Source: JALUUH01 sp964636675
Lineage (GTDB): Bacteria > Pseudomonadota > Gammaproteobacteria > S012-40
Direction of reading: 5' to 3'
Assembly (NCBI GenBank): GCA_964636675.1
Contig: CAZWUO010000069.1
Location: forward strand, 1 to 15,961
DNA length: 15,961 nt
Shown here: in pieces, positions 7,917 to 15,139 of the stretch
Layout of the letters: every line of letters starts with the position of its first letter
Numbering within the stretch: the stretch's first letter is position 1
Notes under the pieces: model-generated
The model's database searches: none
What the model saw: only the letters and a program-made list of their open reading frames with translations
What the model was told of the DNA's origin: nothing
Made by a program: the position numbers and the translations under genes

Positions 7917-8705
7917 ATGAATAAAATTATTTCTATAGCTAATCAAAAAGGCGGCGTTGGCAAGACAACGACCTCGGTTAATCTTGCTGCTTCGTTAAGC
8001 GCAACAAAAAGAAAGGTGTTACTCGTCGATTTGGATCCGCAAGGCAATGCGACCATGGGCAGCGGTATTAATAAAAATGAGGTCGAGTATTCCAGCTTCG
8101 ATGTACTGGTTGAAAATATGCCGGTGCTTGATGCCATCCTTAAAGTAGACGATGCGGGTTATTATGTTTTGCCAAGTAATAGTGATTTAACGGCAGCAGA
8201 AGTACATATGTTGGATATGGAAAATAGAGAGTCTCGGATGAAGGAAGCATTCAAAGTCATAGAAAATGACTTTGATTTTGTGCTTATTGACTGTCCTCCA
8301 TCACTTAATATGTTGACGCTGAATGCATTAGTTGCATCGCAGTCAGTGATGATTCCTATGCAATGTGAATATTATGCGCTAGAAGGTTTGTCAGCGTTGA
8401 TTAGCACGATTAATAGAATAAAGCAGTCACTAAATCCGGATTTAGAAATCGAGGGTTTGTTGCGCACAATGTATGATCCGCGGAATAATTTGTCCGGGCA
8501 GGTTACTGAGCAACTCGCTAAATTTTTTGGGGATAAGGTTTATCGCACGATTATTCCGCGAAATGTGCGGTTGGCAGAAGCACCAAGCCATGGTTTGCCC
8601 GTGCTGCAATACGATAAATCATCCCGCGGTGCACAAGCCTATCTTGCCCTGGCGGGAGAAATATTACGCCGTCATGATTTACCCGAGTATTTAACGGGAA
8701 CCTAA
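7917..8705 (+). CDS. parA: Chromosome partitioning ATPase ParA (Soj)
   Basis: ParA is the Walker-type ATPase that, with ParB bound at parS, segregates the newly replicated origin. From ATG at 7917 it has 262 residues: deviant Walker A KGGVGKTT (11-18) with the signature lysine at position 11, LLVDLDPQGN (35-44), the Walker B-like DFVLIDCPPSL, and the C-terminal RNVRLAEAPSHG and YDKSSRGAQAY motifs of chromosomal Soj proteins. An in-frame ATG at 7893, inside rsmG, would add eight non-conserved residues. I prefer 7917 because the family begins with the strand IISIANQKGG straight after Met. A GGAG at 7900-7903 is rather far from it, so the start stays slightly uncertain. Confidence 0.96.
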   Translation: MNKIISIANQKGGVGKTTTSVNLAASLSATKRKVLLVDLDPQGNATMGSGINKNEVEYSSFDVLVENMPVLDAILKVDDAGYYVLPSNSDLTAAEVHMLDMENRESRMKEAFKVIENDFDFVLIDCPPSLNMLTLNALVASQSVMIPMQCEYYALEGLSALISTINRIKQSLNPDLEIEGLLRTMYDPRNNLSGQVTEQLAKFFGDKVYRTIIPRNVRLAEAPSHGLPVLQYDKSSRGAQAYLALAGEILRRHDLPEYLTGT

Positions 8706-8752
8706 TTTTTAGAAAAAATTCGCGGCTTGAGAAAATTCTCTAATTGCAAATT

Positions 8753-8758
8753 GAGGGG
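8753..8758 (+). promoter_or_regulatory. Ribosome binding site fixing the parB GTG start
   Basis: GAGGGG lies 7 nt before GTG at 8766. The longer frame starting with TTG at 8727 has no such site and adds 13 residues that do not resemble ParB, whereas the GTG gives the canonical VKKRALGRGLDALL beginning. Confidence 0.75.
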
Positions 8759-8765
8759 TATCGAA

Positions 8766-9647
8766 GTGGTTAAAAAGAGAGCCTTAGGTCGGGGCTTAGA
8801 TGCGTTATTGAGTGCATCAATGTCATCCAGCAAATCTACTCTTAACGAGTCTGGAGATTCGCATACCGACGGTAATTTGCGCGAACTTCCCGTTGATATC
8901 ATTCAACGTGGCAAATACCAGCCGCGTGTGGACATGCATCCGGAGAGCCTGGAAGATCTCGCGAATTCGATCAAGGCACAAGGTGTCGTACAGCCTATAG
9001 TGGTTCGTCCGGTTGCCGGAGGGCGGTTTGAGATCATCGCCGGAGAACGGCGTTGGCGTGCGACACAGCTGGCAGGCATAGACTCAGTACCTGCTATCAT
9101 CAGAGATGTGCCGGATGAGGCAGCAGTAGCCATGTCTTTGATCGAAAACATCCAACGTGAAGAACTTAATTCGATGGAAGAAGCGACGGCTTTGCATCGT
9201 CTCATTGAAGAATTTAAAATGACGCATCAACAAGCGGCTGATGCAGTCGGTAGGTCGCGGACTGCGGTCACTAACTTGCTGCGCTTGCTGACCTTGAGCG
9301 ACGAAGTAAAAACAATGTTGACTCGTAGAGAGCTTGAAATGGGCCATGCAAAGGCATTACTCGCGTTACAGGGATTGCAGCAGGTAAAAGCAGCTCGTCA
9401 TGTGGTCAGTAAAACGTTTTCCGTGCGCGAAACAGAGCGTTTTGTTCGAGCGCTATTGCAAAGGGTTGAAAAGGGAGTAGTGATCGCAAAGGTCTTAGAC
9501 CCCAATATTCGCTCATTACAAAATAATTTATCGGAACGTTTAGGCGCGCGAGTTAAGATTAAACATTCTGAAAAAGGCAAGGGCAAATTAGAGATTAATT
9601 ACAATTCTCTCGATGAACTTGATGGCATATTAGCCCATATCAAATAA
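8766..9647 (+). CDS. parB: Chromosome partitioning protein ParB (Spo0J)
   Basis: ParB is the CTP-dependent DNA clamp that loads at parS sites and works with ParA. From GTG at 8766 it has 293 residues. The N-terminus carries the ParA-contacting KKRALGRGLDALL (3-15). The CTP-binding domain has RGKYQPR (48-54), GERRWRA (93-99) and ENIQREELN (127-135). A helix-turn-helix that reads parS follows (MTHQQAADAVGRSRTAVTN, 152-170), and a C-terminal dimerisation domain closes the protein. The length is normal (280-300). It follows parA by 60 bp and the atp operon comes next, as in non-enteric gammaproteobacteria. I saw no consensus parS in the window. Confidence 0.97.
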   Translation: MVKKRALGRGLDALLSASMSSSKSTLNESGDSHTDGNLRELPVDIIQRGKYQPRVDMHPESLEDLANSIKAQGVVQPIVVRPVAGGRFEIIAGERRWRATQLAGIDSVPAIIRDVPDEAAVAMSLIENIQREELNSMEEATALHRLIEEFKMTHQQAADAVGRSRTAVTNLLRLLTLSDEVKTMLTRRELEMGHAKALLALQGLQQVKAARHVVSKTFSVRETERFVRALLQRVEKGVVIAKVLDPNIRSLQNNLSERLGARVKIKHSEKGKGKLEINYNSLDELDGILAHIK

Positions 9648-9665
9648 GTATAAACTTTTCATTAC

Positions 9666-9699
9666 TTTACCTTTTATTTTTCAGGTAAGCCGTTTTTTT
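9666..9699 (+). terminator. Weak terminator-like hairpin after parB
   Basis: TTACC (9667-9671) can pair with GGTAA (9684-9688) across a 12-nt loop, plus one possible G-U pair. The stem is followed by four bases and a run of seven T (9693-9699). The stem is short and AU-rich, so termination would be partial at best. Its place between parB and the atp promoter is where a terminator is expected. Confidence 0.35.
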
Positions 9700-9701
9700 A
9701 C

Positions 9702-9730
9702 TTGCGGACTTATCTTACACCCCTTATAAT
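9702..9730 (+). promoter_or_regulatory. Sigma70 promoter of the atp operon
   Basis: A -35 of TTGCGG (9702-9707), a 17-bp spacer and a perfect -10 TATAAT (9725-9730) form the best promoter in the second half of the window. Transcription would start near 9737, about 19 nt before the ATG at 9756. This rules against the longer reading frame that begins with TTG at 9702, since that codon is part of the -35. Confidence 0.75.
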
Positions 9731-9755
9731 TCCGCCGCTTCAAAATGTAGGCTAT

Positions 9756-9965
9756 ATGATGGCGGGCGCTGAAAAACCAAACTTAATCCTGATCAGTGTT
9801 GGAACCATGTTAACTTCGATGATCCTAGCAGGGTTCATATTAGGCTTTGTAGTCGATAGCTGGCTGCAGACAACCCCGATTTTTTTATTGCTTTTTGGTT
9901 TTTTAGGTGTTTTGGGTGGAATTTTGAAAGCATACAGGCTACTGACCGACCCGGAATTAAATTGA
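9756..9965 (+). CDS. AtpZ/AtpI-family small membrane protein (ATPase gene-1 type)
   Basis: The 69-residue product has two predicted membrane helices (about 11-33 and 41-60) around a short polar turn with VVDSWLQTTP. The glycine pattern and the ending GILKAYRLL resemble the small ATPase gene-1 (AtpZ-like) family encoded ahead of ATP synthase genes in many bacteria. That family is linked to Fo assembly or to Mg2+/Ca2+ transport together with AtpI. I choose ATG at 9756 (or the next ATG, 9759) because a strong promoter lies at 9702-9730. Translation from TTG at 9702 would add 18 residues and begin inside that promoter. Its stop overlaps the atpI start in TTGA (9962-9965). Function in this organism is inferred from position and shape only. 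Confidence 0.75.
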   Translation: MMAGAEKPNLILISVGTMLTSMILAGFILGFVVDSWLQTTPIFLLLFGFLGVLGGILKAYRLLTDPELN

Positions 9966-10348
9966 CTTTAGAATCCGATGAAGTTGCTTATCGATCACGG
10001 CGACTCGTAGCAATCCAAACAGGTATTGGATTTCTAGCGGCTTTGGGTTTTGGTTTCTATGCGGGGCCGCATGCGGCAATGTCTGCTTTTTTTGGGGCGT
10101 TTGGAAGCATGATCTCAACCTTGATACTTGGGTCAGGGGTTGAAAAAGCCAGTGAACAAGCGATAGAAAATCCTGGTAAAAGCATGGGTATGCTGTATCT
10201 AGGGGCAGTAAAGCGATTCCTCTTTGTGATTGTTTATTTTATTGCGGGAATCAAATGGGCAGAATTAGATCCGTTAGCCCTCGCAGTGGGGTTTGCGCTA
10301 GCCCAGTTAAGCTTTGTTTTTGGAATTAAAGAACGAACAAAAAATTGA
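9962..10348 (+). CDS. atpI: F1Fo ATP synthase assembly protein AtpI
   Basis: AtpI is a small inner-membrane protein known to help assembly or stability of the c-ring. The 128-residue product has four predicted hydrophobic helices (about 17-34, 38-57, 78-97 and 103-121), with the characteristic glycine-rich helix 2 after AGPHAAMSAFFGA and a basic end (KERTKN). The length matches the proteobacterial I subunit (about 126). The start is TTG at 9962, which overlaps the preceding stop (TTGA) and is the only plausible initiator, so translation is probably coupled to the upstream gene. atpB follows after 22 bp. Sequence conservation in this family is low, so the call rests on topology, length and position. 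Confidence 0.88.
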   Translation: MTLESDEVAYRSRRLVAIQTGIGFLAALGFGFYAGPHAAMSAFFGAFGSMISTLILGSGVEKASEQAIENPGKSMGMLYLGAVKRFLFVIVYFIAGIKWAELDPLALAVGFALAQLSFVFGIKERTKN

Positions 10349-10356
10349 TTTTACTG

Positions 10357-10362
10357 AAGGAG
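10357..10362 (+). promoter_or_regulatory. Ribosome binding site fixing the atpB GTG start
   Basis: AAGGAG lies 8 nt upstream of GTG at 10371. The frame is open back to an ATG at 10314 inside atpI, but that start has no such site. An ATG at 10366 is closer to the site but reads only two codons before a stop. Confidence 0.75.
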
Positions 10363-10370
10363 TTTATGCA

Positions 10371-11216
10371 GTGAGTGCTTCAGAAGGTTCCTCTGGCGGA
10401 GGTACAGTAGAATATATTCAGCATCACTTGACCAATCTTTGTGTTGGTGCTTGTGATCCGGTGACGCACAAAGCGACTAGTTTTTGGGCGCTGCATTTAG
10501 ATACGGTATTTTTTAGTTATGCGTTAGCCGCATTAATTATTGTGGTGTCGTGGCGATTAGGTAAATCTCTGCAAACTGATGCACCGAGTGGTTTTCAGAA
10601 TTTTGTTGAAATTATCCTCGACTTTGTTGCGCAGCAAGTGAGAGACACTTTTCCTGGCAAGAATCCGCTGATAGCTCCCTTAGCTTTGACTATATTTTTA
10701 TGGGTTTGGTTAATGAACTTTATGGATTTGATTCCCGTGGATTTACTTCCATTGTTAGGCAGCTTTATTGGCATTGGATACCTTAAAGTGGTTCCGACGA
10801 CTGATTTAAGTACAACGATGGCGATGTCGTTGACGGTGTTTGCATTAATTTTATATTACAATATTAAGACCAAAGGTATTCTTGGTTACGGGAAAATGTT
10901 TTTATTTCACCCGTTTGGCAAGTTTGTAGTCCCTGTTAATATCGTAATGACCACGATCGAAGAATTAGCAAAACCTTTAAGCTTAGGTCTACGCTTGTTT
11001 GGAAATATGTTTGCAGGTGAATTGGTATTCCTTCTTATCGCGCTTATTGGTGGCTCAGCCGCAATAGGTTTTGGCTTGTTATTCATTGTGCCGCTGCAAG
11101 TGGTACTTGATTTAGCGTGGTTAGTGTTTCACATTCTGGTTATCACCCTGCAAGCATTTATTTTTATGGTTTTGACGATTGTTTACCTTGGAATGGCAAC
11201 AACATCTGATCATTAG
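10371..11216 (+). CDS. atpB: F1Fo ATP synthase subunit a
   Basis: Subunit a forms the two proton half-channels beside the c-ring. From GTG at 10371 the product has 281 residues (E. coli 271). It has a polar N-terminus, a first membrane helix near 45-63, further helices from about 102-121 and 148-164, and the signature segment KPLSLGLRLFGNMFAGELVF. In that segment Arg208 corresponds to the essential Arg210 of E. coli and Glu217 to Glu219. The last helix holds Gln261 (E. coli Gln252) in ITLQAFIFMVLTIVYL. The start is set by AAGGAG 8 nt upstream. It lies in the standard I-a-c-b-delta-alpha-gamma-beta order. Confidence 0.97.
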   Translation: MSASEGSSGGGTVEYIQHHLTNLCVGACDPVTHKATSFWALHLDTVFFSYALAALIIVVSWRLGKSLQTDAPSGFQNFVEIILDFVAQQVRDTFPGKNPLIAPLALTIFLWVWLMNFMDLIPVDLLPLLGSFIGIGYLKVVPTTDLSTTMAMSLTVFALILYYNIKTKGILGYGKMFLFHPFGKFVVPVNIVMTTIEELAKPLSLGLRLFGNMFAGELVFLLIALIGGSAAIGFGLLFIVPLQVVLDLAWLVFHILVITLQAFIFMVLTIVYLGMATTSDH

Positions 11217-11254
11217 TTTTTTGGATTTTTGTTTTTAACTTTATATTAAGGAGA
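11217..11254 (+). promoter_or_regulatory. U-rich translation-initiation region of atpE
   Basis: The 44-nt atpB-atpE gap is dominated by T (TTTTTTGGATTTTTGTTTTT from 11217) and ends with the near-perfect Shine-Dalgarno TAAGGAGA (11247-11254), 6 nt before ATG 11261. In E. coli a U-rich stretch ahead of atpE is known to raise c-subunit synthesis to match its high copy number; the same role is inferred here. Confidence 0.6.
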
Positions 11255-11260
11255 TAAACT

Positions 11261-11542
11261 ATGACACCTGACATGATTGCTAACATTTACGCGTTCACCG
11301 CGGTTGGCGTTGGTGTTATCTTGGCGGCAGCAGGTCTTGGTTCTGCTATTGGTTGGGGTTTGATTTGTGCAAAAACACTAGAAGGTATTGCACGTCAACC
11401 TGAAATGAAACCTGCGTTGATGACAAACATGTTTATTTTTGCGGGTCTAATGGAGTCATTCCCATTCATTATTCTTGCTTTCGCAATGTGGTTCTTGTTT
11501 GCAAATCCTTTTGTTGGTGCGTTGCAAGCCGCTATCGGTTAA
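11261..11542 (+). CDS. atpE: F1Fo ATP synthase subunit c
   Basis: Subunit c is the two-helix hairpin that forms the rotating ion-carrying ring. The 93-residue product has helix 1 (about 10-38, with GLGSAIGWG), the polar loop RQPE (45-48) that touches subunits gamma and epsilon, and helix 2 with the ion-binding carboxylate Glu65 in GLMESFPF, followed by LFANPFVG. It is longer than E. coli subunit c (79) and uses Glu rather than Asp. Ser66 follows the carboxylate as in Na+-binding rings, but the position of the Na+-ligating glutamine is Trp32 and that of the stabilising tyrosine is Ile70, so proton coupling is more likely. A strong ribosome site and U-rich leader precede it. Confidence 0.98.
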   Translation: MTPDMIANIYAFTAVGVGVILAAAGLGSAIGWGLICAKTLEGIARQPEMKPALMTNMFIFAGLMESFPFIILAFAMWFLFANPFVGALQAAIG

Positions 11543-11580
11543 ATGCTTGGCATTGTTCAATAGGCTATGAGGAATAATCA

Positions 11581-12051
11581 ATGAATATTACCGTCACCCT
11601 GCTAGCTCAGGTTGCCGCTTTTGTCCTTCTGATTTATTTTGTTAATAAAATACTTTGGAAGCCTTTGACAGACGTGATGGATGCAAGGCAAAAAAAAATT
11701 GCTGATGGTCTTGCGGCTGCTGAAAAAGGTAAACATGATCAAGAGTTAGCGGAAAAGAAAGCACTTGGTGTTATTGGTGAAGCGAAAAAGCAAGCGGCTG
11801 AAATTGTCGGTTTAGCGCAAAAACGTAGTAATGAAATCGTCGATGAGGCGAAAAGTGCTGCTAAAGTTGAAGCTGAGAAAATTGTTATTGCTGCAAATAC
11901 TGAAATCGAGCAAGAAATAAATCGTGCAAAAGAACAGCTGCGCAAAGATGTATCTGCGGTAGCGGTGGCTGGTGCAAGCAAGATTTTGAAGAAAGAAATC
12001 AATGCTAATGAACATGCTGATCTGTTAAAAGATCTAGCTGCCCAAATATAA
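11581..12051 (+). CDS. atpF: F1Fo ATP synthase subunit b
   Basis: Subunit b is the membrane-anchored peripheral stalk that holds F1 against rotation. The 156-residue product, the same length as in E. coli, has one N-terminal membrane helix (about 5-24, ending before KILWKPL). A long charged coiled coil rich in Ala, Glu and Lys (about 30-135) follows, then a C-terminal part that binds subunit delta. The ATG at 11581 is preceded by GAGGAA. It lies 38 bp after atpE and 16 bp before atpH. Confidence 0.97.
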   Translation: MNITVTLLAQVAAFVLLIYFVNKILWKPLTDVMDARQKKIADGLAAAEKGKHDQELAEKKALGVIGEAKKQAAEIVGLAQKRSNEIVDEAKSAAKVEAEKIVIAANTEIEQEINRAKEQLRKDVSAVAVAGASKILKKEINANEHADLLKDLAAQI

Positions 12052-12067
12052 GAGCTAGGTATCCGAT

Positions 12068-12604
12068 ATGGCTGAATCAATTACAATTGCTCGTCCCTAT
12101 GCGTGTGCTGTGTTTAAGTTGGCTAATGAAGATAAGCGGTTATCTGAGTGGTCGAGTATGTTGGCAACTTTAGCTTCTGTGGTTAAGGAATCTGAGGTTA
12201 TCACAATCCTCAATAATCCAAAGTATTCTAGTGATAAGCTAGCGAGCTTTATTATTGATATTTGTGGCAAGATTTTGAATCAACAGGGCAAAAATTTCGT
12301 GCAAGTACTTGCAGAAAATGGTCGCCTTTCTTTGGCCGCAGAAGTTTCAGCGCTTTTTGAACAACAAAAAGCCGACGCCGAGAAGACCATTGCTGCAGAA
12401 ATGATTTCAGCAGTAAAAGTTGACGCAAAACAAAAAGCAGCAATAACTGAAGCCCTGAAAAATCGACTTGGCTGTAAAATAGAATTATCTGTAAGAATAG
12501 ATGAGTCGATTTTAGGTGGTGCCATTATCAGGGCTGGTGATATTGTTATCGATGGTTCAGTTTCCGGGCAACTGGATCGGTTGGCGAGTGTATTGGCTCA
12601 CTAA
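12068..12604 (+). CDS. atpH: F1Fo ATP synthase subunit delta
   Basis: Subunit delta links the top of the alpha3beta3 hexamer to the b-subunit stalk. The 178-residue product (E. coli 177) has the conserved start ESITIARPYACAVFKLA with the N-terminal six-helix domain. The C-terminal region carries the family signature around DESILGGAIIRAGDIVIDGSVSGQLDRL (about residues 144-171; shown in part: GGAIIRAGDIVIDGSV). ATG at 12068 lies 16 bp after atpF with only a weak AGG upstream, so translation may be coupled. There is no signal peptide, as expected for a cytoplasmic F1 component. Confidence 0.96.
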   Translation: MAESITIARPYACAVFKLANEDKRLSEWSSMLATLASVVKESEVITILNNPKYSSDKLASFIIDICGKILNQQGKNFVQVLAENGRLSLAAEVSALFEQQKADAEKTIAAEMISAVKVDAKQKAAITEALKNRLGCKIELSVRIDESILGGAIIRAGDIVIDGSVSGQLDRLASVLAH

Positions 12605-12629
12605 TCTGAAGTTTTAGAGGGAAAACCCC

Positions 12630-14171
12630 ATGCAATTAAATCCTGCAGAAATAAGTGATCTTATTAAAGATAAGATAAAGAATTTTGATGCTTCAACAGA
12701 AGCAAGAACCGAAGGAACTGTCGTCAGTCTGACTGACGGTATTGCGAGAGTTCATGGTTTGTCTGATGTTATGTCAGGCGAAATGCTAGAGTTCCCAGGA
12801 AACGTTTTCGGTCTCGCGCTTAACCTAGAAAGAGATTCCGTTGGTGCCGTAATATTAGGTGATTATCAAGGCATATCTGAAGGTGATTCAGTTAAATGCA
12901 CGGGTAAAATTCTTGAAGTTCCGGTTGGGCGCGAGCTATTGGGTCGTGTTGTTGATTCCTTAGGCAATCCAATTGATGGCAAAGGCGCTATAAATTGCAA
13001 AGCCGTATCACCGATTGAACGAATTGCACCGGGTGTAATCGCACGTCAGTCGGTCGATCAGCCAGTGCAAACAGGTTTGAAATCCATTGATGCAATGGTT
13101 CCAGTCGGTCGTGGCCAAAGAGAATTAATCATCGGAGATCGGCAAACGGGTAAGACCGCGGTTGCGATTGATGCGATTATTAATCAAAAAGACTCTGGTA
13201 TATTTTGTGTTTATGTTGCCATTGGCCAGAAAGCCTCTTCGATTGCCAATGTGGTAAAAAAATTAGAAGAACATGGTGCTCTCAAAAATACCATTATTGT
13301 GGCAGCGCCTGCATCTGAATCAGCAGCGATGCAGTATATTGCGCCGTATGCAGGTTGTGCGATGGGCGAGTATTTTCGTGATCGTGGTGAAGATGCGTTA
13401 ATTGTATATGATGATTTAACAAAACAAGCTTGGGCGTATCGCCAAGTTTCATTGTTGCTGCGTCGTCCACCCGGTCGTGAAGCCTATCCTGGTGATGTTT
13501 TTTATCTGCATTCCCGTTTGCTAGAAAGAGCGGCAAGAGTCAATGCAGACTATGTTGAAAAATTCACTAACGGTGAAGTGAAAGGTAAAACAGGCTCATT
13601 GACGGCGCTGCCTATTATTGAAACACAGGCGGGTGATGTTTCTGCTTTTGTACCCACCAATGTAATTTCGATTACCGATGGCCAGATTTTTCTGGAAACC
13701 AGCTTATTTAATGCGGGTATTCGTCCTGCGATAAATGCAGGTTTGTCGGTATCTCGTGTGGGCGGTGCTGCTCAAACCAAAATTATTAAGAAACTAGGTG
13801 GCGGTGTTCGATTAGACTTGGCGCAATATAGAGAACTTGCTGCATTTGCACAATTTGCTTCTGATCTCGATGAAAGCACCAGAAAGCAAATTGAACGAGG
13901 GCAACGTGTTACCGAATTGATGAAACAAGCGCAATATCAACCATTAAGTACTTCTCAGATGGCGTTTTCATTATTCGCTGCGAACGAGGGCTTTTTAGAC
14001 GATGTGGATGTTTCTAAGGTTGTCGATTTTGAGAGTGCCTTGCATTCATATATAAAATCTAATAACGCGGACTTGGTGAATAGCATCGATGAATCTGCAG
14101 ATTTTAATGACGATATTGCGTCTAAAATGCGTGCAGCAATTGAAGCTTTTAAAGCTAATAGCACCTGGTAA
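12630..14171 (+). CDS. atpA: F1Fo ATP synthase subunit alpha
   Basis: Subunit alpha carries the non-catalytic nucleotide sites and gives an arginine to the catalytic site. The 513-residue product is exactly the length of the E. coli protein. Domains are the N-terminal beta barrel (to about 95), the nucleotide-binding domain with P-loop GDRQTGKT (169-176) and Walker B LIVYDDL (257-263), and the C-terminal helical bundle. The arginine finger is Arg376 in GLSVSRVGGAAQ, the same number as in E. coli. The start ATG at 12630 has AGAGGGA upstream and lies 25 bp after atpH. Nothing unusual is visible. Confidence 0.98.
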   Translation: MQLNPAEISDLIKDKIKNFDASTEARTEGTVVSLTDGIARVHGLSDVMSGEMLEFPGNVFGLALNLERDSVGAVILGDYQGISEGDSVKCTGKILEVPVGRELLGRVVDSLGNPIDGKGAINCKAVSPIERIAPGVIARQSVDQPVQTGLKSIDAMVPVGRGQRELIIGDRQTGKTAVAIDAIINQKDSGIFCVYVAIGQKASSIANVVKKLEEHGALKNTIIVAAPASESAAMQYIAPYAGCAMGEYFRDRGEDALIVYDDLTKQAWAYRQVSLLLRRPPGREAYPGDVFYLHSRLLERAARVNADYVEKFTNGEVKGKTGSLTALPIIETQAGDVSAFVPTNVISITDGQIFLETSLFNAGIRPAINAGLSVSRVGGAAQTKIIKKLGGGVRLDLAQYRELAAFAQFASDLDESTRKQIERGQRVTELMKQAQYQPLSTSQMAFSLFAANEGFLDDVDVSKVVDFESALHSYIKSNNADLVNSIDESADFNDDIASKMRAAIEAFKANSTW

Positions 14172-14187
14172 ATAACAGGAGTTTTAA

Positions 14188-15054
14188 ATGGCCGTCGGAA
14201 AAGAAATACGTGTAAAAATAAAGAGTATTAAAAATACTCAGAAAATTACACGCGCGATGGAAATGGTTGCAGCGAGTAAAATGCGCAAAGCGCAAAAACG
14301 TATGCGAGCATCTCGACCGTATGCATTCAAAATGCGCAATGTGATTGCCCATTTAGCGCATGCGCATCCCGAATATAAACATCCGTATCTTGTTGACCGG
14401 GAGTCGGTTAAACGGATCGGTATTATTATTGTCTCATCTGATCGAGGATTGTGTGGTGGATTGAACAGTAACCTTTTCCGGAAACTGCTGGGTGAAATGA
14501 AGCAGTGGAATGAAAAAGGGGTTGAGATCGATCTTTGTGCTATTGGTCAAAAAAGTGTTAGTTTTTTCAAGCGCTTTGGAGGCCGGATTGTTTCAGAAGC
14601 TATGCATCTGGGTGATGAGCCTGAAATTGCGGATCTTATCGGTAGCGTAAAGGTGATGTTGGACGCTTATGATGACGGCAAGATCGACAGATTGTTTCTC
14701 GCCTCAAATGATTTTGTAAATACCATGACGCAAAACTCTCAGGTTGATCAGTTATTACCGGTTCAAGTTGCTGAGCCAGAAGAAGAGTTAAAACATCATT
14801 GGGATTATTTGTATGAGCCTGAAGCTAAGGTTGTATTGGATAAGCTGATGACACGTTATATCGAATCACTGGTGTATCAAGGCGTGGTTGAGAATTCTGC
14901 ATGTGAGCAAGCTGCTCGAATGGTGGCGATGAAAAGCGCCTCGGATAACGCAGGTGATATTATCTCCGAATTACAGCTGGTATACAACAAAGCACGTCAA
15001 GCAGCCATTACCCAAGAAATTTCTGAAATTGTGAGTGGTGCAGCCGCAGTTTAA
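14188..15054 (+). CDS. atpG: F1Fo ATP synthase subunit gamma
   Basis: Subunit gamma is the central rotor shaft that couples c-ring rotation to catalysis. The 288-residue product (E. coli 287) has the N-terminal helix KEIRVKIKSIKNTQKITRAM and MVAASKMRKAQ (about 26-36), the Rossmann-like middle with SSDRGLCGGLN, and the C-terminal helix with ARMVAMKSASDNAGD and LQLVYNKARQAAITQEI. The N- and C-terminal helices form the coiled coil inside the alpha3beta3 ring. ATG at 14188 has AGGAG (14177-14181) 6 nt upstream and follows atpA by 16 bp. Confidence 0.98.
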   Translation: MAVGKEIRVKIKSIKNTQKITRAMEMVAASKMRKAQKRMRASRPYAFKMRNVIAHLAHAHPEYKHPYLVDRESVKRIGIIIVSSDRGLCGGLNSNLFRKLLGEMKQWNEKGVEIDLCAIGQKSVSFFKRFGGRIVSEAMHLGDEPEIADLIGSVKVMLDAYDDGKIDRLFLASNDFVNTMTQNSQVDQLLPVQVAEPEEELKHHWDYLYEPEAKVVLDKLMTRYIESLVYQGVVENSACEQAARMVAMKSASDNAGDIISELQLVYNKARQAAITQEISEIVSGAAAV

Positions 15055-15067
15055 TGATACAGACGTT

Positions 15068-15092
15068 TGCACGAAAAAAGTTATGTCGTGCA
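15068..15092 (+). repeat. Intercistronic stem-loop between atpG and atpD
   Basis: TGCACGA (15068-15074) and TCGTGCA (15086-15092) are perfect 7-bp inverted arms around an 11-nt loop. The downstream tract is only moderately T-rich (GATTTTTATATTTG begins about 17 nt later), so it does not look like a rho-independent terminator. An RNA stability or processing element that tunes gamma versus beta levels is possible. Confidence 0.6.
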
Positions 15093-15139
15093 TTTGGTTC
15101 CTAAAAGATTTTTATATTTGAATGTAAGAGGATAGAGGC

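Noticed and set aside
9702..9755. N-terminal extension of the AtpZ-like protein from TTG
   Set aside because: The codon is part of a well-formed -35 box and the extension would be upstream of the predicted transcript start.
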